A stretch of DNA of 34,037 nt from an uncultured Pseudomonadota bacterium (lineage in GTDB: Bacteria > Myxococcota_A > UBA796 > UBA9615). The translations under genes and the position numbers were made by a program. The stretch lies in assembly GCA_937891735.1 (NCBI GenBank), contig CALAGR010000128.1, positions 1 through 34,037 on the forward strand. The letters run 5' to 3'. The notes beneath the pieces were generated by a model that ran no database searches, was not told the origin of the DNA, and worked only from the letters and a program-made list of their open reading frames with translations. Of the stretch, positions 18,574 through 29,662 are shown one piece after another; the first letter of the stretch is position 1, and each line of letters opens with the position of its first letter.

Positions 18574-20637
18574 CCGCGCCGCCTCGTCCTGCATGCGCTG
18601 CCACCGCTCGTCCCACAGGCTCTCGCCGCGGTAGCGCACCGTGGCCTCCCGCAGCTCAGCCATCCGCTCCGGCGGGATCCCCGGCGACTTGCGGTTCTCC
18701 TTCAAGTTCAGGCGGGTCCACACGGGGCCGCCGGGCAGTTCCTCGCCCCGGGCGCGGAGCGCGGTCAGACGCTCGGTGCCGAGCACGGCGCTCATGTTGT
18801 GCTGCACGAAGTCGTTGCGGATCGACACGTCGATCAGCCCGCCGTTCCAGCCCCCGAAGGTCTTTGCGCGGTTTCTGGGCCACCACATCAGGTCCGGGTC
18901 GTACTGGCTCAGGTGCTGGTGGCGGATGGTCTCCTGGAGCAGGTCCCAGACCCACTCGCACTCGCGCTTGGCGACCCGGCACGTGTCCATGACGGCCACC
19001 AGGCCCTCGCCGCGGGTCGCCGCCGGCGTGCTTCGCGGCGGGTTGTAGTAGCCACCCCGGAAGTCGATGAACTCCTCACTGGTGGGGATGTTCTTGTCGT
19101 ACTGGTACTTCACCGTGCGGGCCAGGTTCAGGGAGTGCTCGACGTACCGCTCGTCCCCTGTGGCGTCGTACAGGTAGCTCAAGGCGATCATCAGCCAGTG
19201 ATCGTTGGCGAGCCGCTTTTCGTCCTTGCCCTTGTCCCGCACGTCGATCAGCCAGTCCGACGCGCGGCGCGCGGCGTCCAGGTACTGCGGGTTGGGATCC
19301 CAGCTGTACAGCCGGGTGAGCCCGAGGATCGCCTCACCCGGGTAGTACGCAGAGTCGTCCTTGTCCGTGATCGGGCCGTCGGGGGTCAGGGACGGGAAGT
19401 AGATGAACTCGCCGTCCTCCTTCAGGGACGCGACCAGGAAGTTGCCGAACTTGCGGGCCTCCTCGCGGTACTTCTCGTAGTCGCCCGTGGACTCGCCGTA
19501 GGCGTCGAGCATCACGAGTCCGAGCCCGGCGCCCCCGAGCTTGTTCTTGCCCCCGGGGGACACGATCCACTTCGTCGGTCCGCCCCCGTAGGGTCCCTGG
19601 CGCACGTCCTCCCGGGTCCTGGCGAACAGGTACCCGATGGCCGCCTCCGCGGCGAGGCGGTACGGCTCGTGCCGGGTGCGGTCGTAGGCCTGCAGGATCG
19701 AGTAGGTGGTGCCGCCGTGGCGGAGCAGGTTGTAGCTGCTGCTGTCCTTGTCGGTGGACGGGTAGTACTGGTAGCGGATCTTGCCGTCGGCCGAGACCGA
19801 GCTGATCAGGTAGTCCGCGGCCCACACCGCGCGCTGGAGCATGAGCTCTTCGGTGAGCACGTCGAAGTCTTTTCGGTGGAGCCGGTACAGGTGCACCAGG
19901 TCCGGCGTGTCCTTGCCGTGGGGGTCTCCCTCGACCCACGCCTCGGTGTAGAACCGGTCGTAGTCGATCTCGTCGGGCGGCACGCGAAGGGCCGGGTTGC
20001 GGGCCTGCAGGGCCTTGACGAGCCGGTCCCGGCGAAGCCCCCCGAACTTCTTCGATTCGTCGTAGATGTGCCGCTCCAGCAGCTCCGACGGGAGCACGTA
20101 GGACACGGCGCCTTCGTGCTCGACCCAGTAGCCGTACAGCGCGATGCGCGACTTCGACGGCTTCTCGACCTCGCGCTTGAAGGTCTTGCGGGTGACCCGG
20201 GTGACGACGTCGATCTTGATGCGCGCGTCCTTGCCGGCCGTGCGCGCCTGCCGGATGGCCGACCCGTGGGCCTCGTCGAGCGATCCCGAGGCGAGGCGCA
20301 CCGAGGCCGTGAGGGTCTCGCCGGCGCCGGTCCCGCACAAGCTCGGCTGATCGACCCCGTACACACACACGTACACGCGCCGCCCGGGCAGCACGTCGAT
20401 GGCGCCGGTGCTCGCGGGGGCCGGGGTCTGGAACAGGATCGAGCGGGCCACGCCGAACGCGGGGCGCATGGTGTTGATGTCCCCGAGGGCGGGAGTGGAG
20501 CCCTTCCAGAGGAGATCGTCTGAGCCCGAGGCGCCCAGGGCGCTGCCGGAGACGCTGGAAGCGTCACCGCCGGACTTGCAGGAGAGGACGCTGCCGAGCA
20601 GCAGGAGGGCGAGGATTGGGAGTAGGGCTGAGCGCAC
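18571..20637 (-). CDS. Lipoprotein with predicted alpha/alpha-barrel (six-hairpin-like) domain
   Basis: A 688-aa protein starting at GTG 20637, with a lipoprotein signal (LLLLGSVLSC, Cys20). After a beta-rich N-domain (about 30-260) there is a long helical region with the rhythm of six-hairpin glycosidase or terpene-cyclase-like toroids: repeated pairs such as TYSILQAYDRTRHEPYRLAA, GEAILGLTRLYSWDPNPQY and WLMIALSYLYDATGDERYV, each a hydrophobic helix followed by an acidic or aromatic turn. Such domains are found in uronate epimerases, polysaccharide lyases and hydrolases. I cannot name the catalytic residues, so enzymatic activity is only suggested. A weak TAATCG lies 7 nt before the GTG. The 32-nt gap to the PKD gene would also allow readthrough. 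Confidence 0.78.
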   Translation of the reverse strand: MRSALLPILALLLLGSVLSCKSGGDASSVSGSALGASGSDDLLWKGSTPALGDINTMRPAFGVARSILFQTPAPASTGAIDVLPGRRVYVCVYGVDQPSLCGTGAGETLTASVRLASGSLDEAHGSAIRQARTAGKDARIKIDVVTRVTRKTFKREVEKPSKSRIALYGYWVEHEGAVSYVLPSELLERHIYDESKKFGGLRRDRLVKALQARNPALRVPPDEIDYDRFYTEAWVEGDPHGKDTPDLVHLYRLHRKDFDVLTEELMLQRAVWAADYLISSVSADGKIRYQYYPSTDKDSSSYNLLRHGGTTYSILQAYDRTRHEPYRLAAEAAIGYLFARTREDVRQGPYGGGPTKWIVSPGGKNKLGGAGLGLVMLDAYGESTGDYEKYREEARKFGNFLVASLKEDGEFIYFPSLTPDGPITDKDDSAYYPGEAILGLTRLYSWDPNPQYLDAARRASDWLIDVRDKGKDEKRLANDHWLMIALSYLYDATGDERYVEHSLNLARTVKYQYDKNIPTSEEFIDFRGGYYNPPRSTPAATRGEGLVAVMDTCRVAKRECEWVWDLLQETIRHQHLSQYDPDLMWWPRNRAKTFGGWNGGLIDVSIRNDFVQHNMSAVLGTERLTALRARGEELPGGPVWTRLNLKENRKSPGIPPERMAELREATVRYRGESLWDERWQRMQDEAAR

Positions 20638-20669
20638 GAGCGGACGATTAGCCCCCCAACCCGGGTCGG

Positions 20670-23528
20670 TCAAGGGCAGCGGCCCCGGCGGCGCCGAACC
20701 ACGGGCAACAAGGTGGCCGCGATCAGCCAGAAGGCCGTTGGCAGGCTGGAGCCCGAGGCCGCGCAGCCGCACTCGGGGGTGTCGTCGTCGTCGTCGCCCG
20801 TGGGAGGCTCGGTGACCACGACGCCCTCGGGCACGACGAGCGTCCACGGCGCCGCGAACCCGCCGCCGAGCCCGGAGTCGTCCCGGGCCTGCACGCTCCA
20901 CCAGAAGGAGCCCGGCTCGAGCGCCTCGAACAGCGGCCACGCGACCTCGCCGGCGCCGTCGGTCACGGTGTTTCCGCCCTCGATGGTGACCGTGGCGAGC
21001 ACCTCGGTGAGGGCTTCGTCCCGGGCCACGACGAACACGTAGTCCAGCGCCTCCCGGTCCGGATCCGCGGTCCACGCCGCGATCAACTCGATGGGGCGCG
21101 CCGCGCCGACGTCGGTCCCGTCGGCGGGGGCAACGAGCATCGGCACCCCCGGAGCGTCGTTGGCGCTGTTCACGAAGAAGGAGATGACCTCCCAGCCGGA
21201 CCAGACGGCGCCGTCGCCGGCCCGGACCCGGGCGAAGGCCTCGTTGTTCTCCGCGAGCTGTACGCCGTCGGCGCCCAGGTCCCAGCGGGCGTTGCCGTCC
21301 CCCTCGGCGGACAGGGACGCGCTGGTCCAGGAGCCCGTCCAGGCGGCGTCGTCGGCCACCTCGAAGGCGTACACCACGTCGCCGCCCTCGGCGTCGGTGG
21401 CGCCCGTGGCGGTCAGGGTGGGCGAGGCGGTGTCGAGCACGTCGCCGTCGAGCGGACCCACCCAGACCAGCCCGGTGGGCGCGCCGTCGGCCCCGGAGGC
21501 CTGGAACGAGATCACCGGCGACCAGGGACCGTCCAGCCCGTGCTCGTCCGTGGCCCGGGCCCGCAGCCAGCCCCAGGCGTCTTCGGCCAGGGCGACGTCC
21601 AGCGTCCACTCCAGCAGCGCGCCGTCGTCCAGCAGGGCGCTGGCGGAGGTCAGCAGGCTCGACAGGGACGCGTCGGCCCACACCTGCACGGTGTAGGTCA
21701 GGGCGTCGCCGTCGGGATCGGTGGACAGGCCGAACTGGACCGTGGGGGTCAGGCTGCCGACGAGCTCGCCCTGCAGGGGGGTGGCCGGCGTGGGCGCAGT
21801 GGGGGCCTCGTTGGTCTCGTTGACGAAGAAGTCCTCGGTCACCGACCAGGGGCCATCCACGGACGGGTCGCTGGCCCGGGCCCGCCACCAGAAGGGCGTG
21901 TTCTCGGACAGCGACAGGTCCACCTTCCACGTGGTCTGGCCCGCGGCGCCCTCCGGGACCGCGTCCACGTCGGTCACGAGCGTGCTCAGGGCGGCGTCGG
22001 AGTACACCTCCCAGGTGTACAGCAGCGGATCGCCGTCCGGGTCCGTGGCGTTGTCCACGGTCAGATCGGGCGCCGCGTCCGTCTCGGCCCCGGCCACCGG
22101 GGTGACGGGAGTGGGCGCATCGGGCCCTCCGAAGGCGTTGGGATCGGTTCCGGCGAGGAACTCGTCGAGGTTGTCGACGCCGTCTGCGTCCGGATCCCCG
22201 GCCGCGTCCGTCGGATCCGTGGGATCGAGGCTGTTGGCGAGCTCCCAGCCGTCGTCCATGCCGTCGGCGTCGGCGTCCAGGGTGGAGATCGTCACGCCGA
22301 TGCTCTGCGCGTCGGTGCCGCCGTCGCCGTCGTCCACGAACAGGGTGAAGGCGATGGGGCTGGCGAGGGCGTCGGCGTAGCTGGGGACCCAGTCGAGCTG
22401 GCCGGTGGCCGCGTCAAGGGTCAGGGAGGCGGGAGCCGAGGCCGACACCGACCACGTCATCACGTCGAGGAACCCCGGGTCCGTGGCGCTGGCCAGGTGC
22501 TGCCACGCGATGCCCTCGGAGGCCGCGCCGGGGGCGGTGCTGGTGATGGTGGGGGCCACGTTCGTGACGGTCACGACGGCGCTGTCGCTGTCGCTCCCGC
22601 CATCTGAGTCGTCGGCGGTGGCCACGACCGTGAAGGTGCCGTCGTCCACGAAGGCGTGCGAGGGGGTGGCGCCGCTCGTGTTCGGGGTGCCGTCGCCCCA
22701 GCTCCAAGTCCAGGTCAGCGTGTCCACGGGGCCTGGATCCGTGCCCGTGGCGCCGAACCCCACGGTCTGTCCCTCGTCGATGTCCTGGGGCACGTTCACC
22801 GAGGTCACGCTGGGGGCGAGGTTGGCGACGGTCACCGCCGCCGTCGCCTGGGACGTATCTCCGTCGTCGTCGGTGACCACCAGCCGCGCGGTGTAGCTGC
22901 CGTCGTCGTCGTAGGTGCAGCTCCAGGTGGCGCTGGTGCCGTCCACCGTGCCGTCGTCTTCGCAGTCCCAGGACCAGCCGGTGATCGTCCCGTCCGAGTC
23001 TGTGCTCGCGCTGCCGTCCAGCGTGACCGCCACGCCCTCGTCGGTGGTGTAGGGCCCGCCGGCGGCGGCCGTGGGCGCTGTGTTCGAGGGCGTGACGGTG
23101 ACGGTGTAGCTGCCGCCGTTGTCGGTGAAGTTCCCGTCGCTGACCCAGAAGCGGAGGCGCTCGGGGCTCGTCCCGACGTTCCACTGAAAGGTGTAGTCGT
23201 GTGAGGCCGTGTAGGCAGGCGGGCTTCCGCCCTGCTGGCTGACCGGGTGCGCGGTGCCGATGCGCAGGTGGTACCAGTTCGGGTTGTAGGAGACCGCGCC
23301 AGGACCGGTGAAGAGCCAGAAGGCGTCGTTCAGGTACTGCGAAAGCGACCAGCCCGTGCCCGTCACGTTGATCGTGACGACTCCGGAGTAGCTGTTGGCC
23401 GTGAGCACGCCGCCGGTGGTCCCGTCGGACGCGGTGGTGAAGGGCACGGTCACCGTCTCCTGGGCCAGGGCGGCGCCGGGCAGCAGGGCGGCGAACAGGA
23501 CGCTGAGGACAAGGGCGCGCTCGATCAT
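20670..23528 (-). CDS. Large surface protein: PKD repeats, TSP3 calcium loops, FN3-like domains, MYXO-CTERM tail
   Basis: A 952-aa exported mosaic. Signal peptide 1-22 (GAALA), a beta-rich N-domain (about 23-150), two PKD-type repeats (about 150-325; SSWDC/WSWGDG and DDDGSYTARL signatures), a cadherin/He_PIG-like module (about 326-420; FTLFVDDGDGG), thrombospondin-3-like calcium loops (about 421-470; DADADGMDDGWE, DPDADGVDNLDEF), and about four FN3-like repeats with the WRARASD/LRARATDEHG pattern. The end is an Asp-rich linker (GDDDDDTPE), a CGC motif, a hydrophobic helix and RRRR, a clear MYXO-CTERM tail for myxosortase processing. It probably acts in adhesion or surface structure. ATG 23528 has TAGAGT exactly 6 nt upstream and no ribosome site. 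Confidence 0.9.
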   Translation of the reverse strand: MIERALVLSVLFAALLPGAALAQETVTVPFTTASDGTTGGVLTANSYSGVVTINVTGTGWSLSQYLNDAFWLFTGPGAVSYNPNWYHLRIGTAHPVSQQGGSPPAYTASHDYTFQWNVGTSPERLRFWVSDGNFTDNGGSYTVTVTPSNTAPTAAAGGPYTTDEGVAVTLDGSASTDSDGTITGWSWDCEDDGTVDGTSATWSCTYDDDGSYTARLVVTDDDGDTSQATAAVTVANLAPSVTSVNVPQDIDEGQTVGFGATGTDPGPVDTLTWTWSWGDGTPNTSGATPSHAFVDDGTFTVVATADDSDGGSDSDSAVVTVTNVAPTITSTAPGAASEGIAWQHLASATDPGFLDVMTWSVSASAPASLTLDAATGQLDWVPSYADALASPIAFTLFVDDGDGGTDAQSIGVTISTLDADADGMDDGWELANSLDPTDPTDAAGDPDADGVDNLDEFLAGTDPNAFGGPDAPTPVTPVAGAETDAAPDLTVDNATDPDGDPLLYTWEVYSDAALSTLVTDVDAVPEGAAGQTTWKVDLSLSENTPFWWRARASDPSVDGPWSVTEDFFVNETNEAPTAPTPATPLQGELVGSLTPTVQFGLSTDPDGDALTYTVQVWADASLSSLLTSASALLDDGALLEWTLDVALAEDAWGWLRARATDEHGLDGPWSPVISFQASGADGAPTGLVWVGPLDGDVLDTASPTLTATGATDAEGGDVVYAFEVADDAAWTGSWTSASLSAEGDGNARWDLGADGVQLAENNEAFARVRAGDGAVWSGWEVISFFVNSANDAPGVPMLVAPADGTDVGAARPIELIAAWTADPDREALDYVFVVARDEALTEVLATVTIEGGNTVTDGAGEVAWPLFEALEPGSFWWSVQARDDSGLGGGFAAPWTLVVPEGVVVTEPPTGDDDDDTPECGCAASGSSLPTAFWLIAATLLPVVRRRRGRCP

Positions 23529-23534
23529 GCGCGC

Positions 23535-23540
23535 ACTCTA
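23535..23540 (-). promoter_or_regulatory. Putative leaderless -10 (TAGAGT) for the PKD surface protein gene
   Basis: Minus-strand TAGAGT followed by 6 nt (GCGCGC) and ATG 23528. It lies just downstream of the thiC stop (TGA at 23544-23542), so the PKD gene could be transcribed independently of thiC. Confidence 0.45.
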
Positions 23541-23541
23541 C

Positions 23542-25900
<2,359 letters not shown>

Positions 25901-25909
25901 GAAGAGCTC

Positions 25910-26857
25910 CTATTGCCAGTCGTCGGCGGCCAGTGAGAAGTCGTTGCTGGTGCTGCCGTTGACGGTCAGGACGACCGAGTAGGCGGCGGTGGTGCCAGCG
26001 CAGTTCGAGGACGCGTGTCCGACCGCGAAGTACAGCGTGCCGCCGCTGGGCACCACCTCGCTGCCTTCGGGGCAGCTGAAGCTGGGGGGCGGGAACGTGC
26101 AGGGGAAGTCGTCGTCGTACATGGCCAGCGAGGTCGCGAAGGGGTCCGAGTTCGCGTTGGTCGTGAACGCCAGGTAGGGATCGAACGTCGTGGCGGCCGA
26201 GACCGTGTCGATCGTGACGTTGACGGTCTGCCCGCCGCTCGCGCCCCACACCTCGTAGATGTCCCAGGCCGCGACGCCGCAAGGGAGCGCGTACGGACCC
26301 GTGGTCCCGGAGGTGGAGTCGTCGTCGTCGTCGTCGTCGTCATCGTCGTCGTCGTCGCCCATGGTGGAGTCGTCGTCGTCACCCATGGTGGTGTCGTCGT
26401 CGTCGCCGGCGGTGGTGTCGTCGTCGTCGCCGGCGGTGGTGTCGTCGTCATCGCCCGCGGTGGTGTCGTCGTCGTCGCCCGAGGGGGTGGAGTCGTCGTC
26501 GTCTCCGACCGCGCCCGGATCGATGTAGCAGGCGCCCGCGTCCGCGAGGCCCGCGTCGATGTCGGCGCACTCGTAGTCCCACGCGGCCACGATGCAGTCC
26601 CAGTCGGTGTTGGGGCCCATGTAGCCGGCGCCGCCGGGCGTCAGGTTCGTGCCCGCGCAGTACAGGCTCGTGAACGCCTCGCCGAGCCCCGCGGTCTGGA
26701 AGCACGCCTGCATGGCGGCGTCGGCATCGCTGCAGGTCGCGCCGGTGTCGTCGTCGTCGTCACCGCCGTGTCCGCCGCCGCCCCGCGCGGTGCAGGCTCC
26801 AGCGCCGAGCGCCAGGCAGAGCAGGACCGACGGCACGGAGAGGCTGGATCGGGTCAT
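25910..26857 (-). CDS. Asp-rich exported protein with PPC-like domain (paralogue 1)
   Basis: A 315-aa protein with an N-terminal signal (MTRSSLSVPSVLLCLALGAG) and Cys22 as a possible but imperfect lipidation site. A Cys-containing domain follows (about 40-120; CSDADAAMQACF, CIVAAWDYECADI), then a linker of seven Asp4 units that ends in 13 consecutive Asp residues. The C-terminal beta domain (about 190-315) has TTFDPYLAF and CTFPPPSFSCPE, shared with the gene downstream. The Cys domain is missing from that paralogue. ATG 26857 is preferred over GTG 26869 for a compact signal sequence. There is no strong ribosome site. The function is unknown, and the Asp runs suggest cation binding or a charged surface stalk. 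Confidence 0.82.
   Translation of the reverse strand: MTRSSLSVPSVLLCLALGAGACTARGGGGHGGDDDDDTGATCSDADAAMQACFQTAGLGEAFTSLYCAGTNLTPGGAGYMGPNTDWDCIVAAWDYECADIDAGLADAGACYIDPGAVGDDDDSTPSGDDDDTTAGDDDDTTAGDDDDTTAGDDDDTTMGDDDDSTMGDDDDDDDDDDDDDSTSGTTGPYALPCGVAAWDIYEVWGASGGQTVNVTIDTVSAATTFDPYLAFTTNANSDPFATSLAMYDDDFPCTFPPPSFSCPEGSEVVPSGGTLYFAVGHASSNCAGTTAAYSVVLTVNGSTSNDFSLAADDWQ
26317..26511 (-). repeat. Tandem GAC-rich repeat including a 13-codon Asp run
   Basis: Seven GDDDD(S/T)T-type units of 24-27 bp plus a run of 13 Asp codons (26318-26356) inside the exported-protein gene. It is the longest low-complexity tract in the window. Confidence 0.88.
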
Positions 26858-26944
26858 TGGTTCGTCCACCCCCCCGGATGTCGCGCGGCGTCCTTGTGGC
26901 GGATCCGGGCCCCTCGGTCAAGGGCCCTTTGGGGCCGCTCCAGT

Positions 26945-26950
26945 TAGGCT
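26945..26950 (+). promoter_or_regulatory. Putative leaderless -10 (TAGGCT) for threonine aldolase
   Basis: TAGGCT followed by 6 nt (TGCCCA) and ATG 26957, in the 99-nt gap between divergent genes. There is no Shine-Dalgarno sequence and no convincing -35. Confidence 0.48.
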
Positions 26951-26956
26951 TGCCCA

Positions 26957-27991
<1,035 letters not shown>

Positions 27992-28089
27992 TCCCTGCTC
28001 CGCTCGAGCGCCGCTACCGCTGCACGCAGACCGGGCGCGAGGCGACGTCCCTGCTGGACCTGTCGGGCCGGCCGCTCGATCTGGCGGGC

Positions 28090-29151
28090 GTGGCCGACTT
28101 CGTGGCCTGGGGCTTCTGCACCGGCAGTCGCACGCTCCTGGTTGACGTGCAGCGGGTGGTGCAGCCCTGGGCGCTGCCGGAGCCGGACCCGCATCCGCTG
28201 TCGATGGACCTGGTGCCGCGGGCCGACGCGCTGTGGGACCTGCTGCGGGCCGCGGTGCGCCAGATCCCGGGGGAGCGACCCCGGGCCGCCCTCTCCGGTG
28301 GGCTCGATTCGCGGGCCATCGCGCTGGCTGCGTCGGATCGGGCGGGGCTCACCCTGGGCACGTTCGGCGAGCAGGACGCGGTGGATCTGCCCGTCGCGGC
28401 CCAGGTCGGTCGGCTTCTCGGTGTGCCCCACGCGATCACGGTGCTGCCCGGGGACGCGTCGCGCGCTGGCGAGGAGCGGGTGTTCTCGGCCACCGGGGGA
28501 CTGGGGGGTGCCGACGCCGCGCCCGGCGCCTGGACCGATGCGCGCTGGGCGCCAGACTGCGACGTGCTGCTGTCGGGCATGTCCGGCGACGTGGTCTGGG
28601 GCGACACCCCCCTGGGCGGCCGCACGCCGCAGGCGCGGCTGCGCAAGCTCGGGGTGCGGGTAGTGGGCGATCCGGCCGACGGCATGCCACAGGCACCAGC
28701 CTGGGCCAGTCCCTCCGGGGCGGCGGCCTGGCTGAACCTGTTCACCCGGCAGGCATGTGTCACGTGGAACGGCGTGCTGCCGCGGCTGGCGTACACGCCG
28801 GTGGTGCCGGTCTGCTGGGAGCCCCACCTGCTCTCGTTCTGCCTCGCCCTGCCGGCCGAGGACCGTGCGGAGCGCGCCCTGCTTCGGACCATGCTGGAGC
28901 GGCACGGCCCGGACGTCGCGCGGGTGCCCGCGGTGCGGGGAGCGACCTGCGATCTCGATCGGGCGATGGCCACGGACCCACGGTGGCGCGCCGAGCTGGA
29001 CACGATGGCCGCGGATCGGGACGCATGGGTGCGGCTCGGGCTCGACCCGCGGGGGGTGGGCCGGCTGCTGCGGCTGCAGCGCGACGGTCAGCGGCGGCGG
29101 GGGGCGCTGGTCAGTCGGCTGCGGGTGCTGCGGCGGTGGACCGCGCTCTGA
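28090..29151 (+). CDS. Asparagine synthase-like ATP-pyrophosphatase domain protein
   Basis: The protein corresponds to the C-terminal synthase domain of AsnB. It has the PP-loop SGGLDSRAIAL, a downstream LLSGMSGDVVWGD (family SGxGGDE), and the family's start pattern DLAGVADFVAWGFCTGSRTLL. The N-terminal glutamine amidotransferase (Ntn) domain is absent, so it would need another nitrogen source or perform another adenylation/amidation. Related stand-alone domains occur in peptide and polysaccharide biosynthesis. GTG 28090 is the first conventional start (353 aa), but it falls inside the conserved N-terminal segment. The frame remains open upstream to CTG 27988, which is preceded by GGGGAG at 5 nt and overlaps the threonine aldolase stop as CTGA. 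The gene is therefore probably 34 codons longer. It ends 6 nt from a convergent lipoprotein gene. Confidence 0.85.
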   Translation: MADFVAWGFCTGSRTLLVDVQRVVQPWALPEPDPHPLSMDLVPRADALWDLLRAAVRQIPGERPRAALSGGLDSRAIALAASDRAGLTLGTFGEQDAVDLPVAAQVGRLLGVPHAITVLPGDASRAGEERVFSATGGLGGADAAPGAWTDARWAPDCDVLLSGMSGDVVWGDTPLGGRTPQARLRKLGVRVVGDPADGMPQAPAWASPSGAAAWLNLFTRQACVTWNGVLPRLAYTPVVPVCWEPHLLSFCLALPAEDRAERALLRTMLERHGPDVARVPAVRGATCDLDRAMATDPRWRAELDTMAADRDAWVRLGLDPRGVGRLLRLQRDGQRRRGALVSRLRVLRRWTAL

Positions 29152-29157
29152 CGATCC

Positions 29158-29601
29158 TCAGCCGCAGGGCGGCTCGTCGTAGTCCACGCAGATGAGGATC
29201 TGGTCGTTCGCAGAGCACCCGTCGGGGTCCTGCACGATGATCCGGACCGGCGTCGGCGCTCCCGAGTCGAGCATGTCCGCGTCCATGCTGAACGTGGTCT
29301 GCCCCGTGGGGCCGGGGGTCGGCACGGTCACGTCCAGATCGTCGGCCGTGCTGCCGGTGACGTCCTGCACGAGGACATCGAGGTCCGCCGGCTCCGTGTC
29401 CGGGTCGGTGATCGTCAGAGCCCAGTTGATGCTGTCGCCGCTGTTGAAGATCGCGCCGGTGTCCGGGGAGACGATGGACAGGGTGGGCCGGTTGTCCGAG
29501 GTGCAGTCCGAGACGTCGTCGTCGTCGTCCCCGACCGGGGGGCAGCCCGCGCTGAGCGCGAGGGGCAGGAGCAGGACAAACACAGCGCGAAGAGGGCTCA
29601 T
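29158..29601 (-). CDS. Small lipoprotein with Asp-rich linker and Ig/cadherin-like domain
   Basis: A 147-aa lipoprotein: MSPLRAVFVLLLPLALSAGC with Cys20 as lipidation site, followed by VGDDDDDVSDC and a beta-rich domain (about 38-147) with TLSIVSPDTGAIFNSGD and the IVQDPDGCSANDQI pattern, resembling an Ig/PKD-type fold with a disulfide. ATG 29601 follows GGAG at 5 nt. A longer GTG start at 29661 would place an Arg-rich stretch before the signal and is unlikely. The upstream DUF2330 gene ends 61 nt away on the same strand. TATCCT at 29647-29642 is a possible -10. Confidence 0.8.
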   Translation of the reverse strand: MSPLRAVFVLLLPLALSAGCPPVGDDDDDVSDCTSDNRPTLSIVSPDTGAIFNSGDSINWALTITDPDTEPADLDVLVQDVTGSTADDLDVTVPTPGPTGQTTFSMDADMLDSGAPTPVRIIVQDPDGCSANDQILICVDYDEPPCG

Positions 29602-29641
29602 GGCGACTCCAAGCTCGCCACCTCTCAGCGTGAGCCGGCGG

Positions 29642-29647
29642 AGGATA
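29642..29647 (-). promoter_or_regulatory. Candidate -10 (TATCCT) for the small lipoprotein gene
   Basis: Minus-strand TATCCT about 40 nt before ATG 29601, in the short gap after the DUF2330 gene. It would give a normal leader with the GGAG ribosome site. No -35 recognised. Confidence 0.25.
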
Positions 29648-29662
29648 GCAGCCCTCTTCACT

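Noticed and set aside
21540..22607. Plus-strand frame opposite the PKD protein
   Set aside because: Gly/Val/Arg low-complexity translation opposite recognisable PKD and FN3-like repeats.
26317..26511. Possible CRISPR-like or satellite array of GTCGTC repeats
   Set aside because: No spacers; the repeat is in frame and encodes Asp runs of an exported protein.
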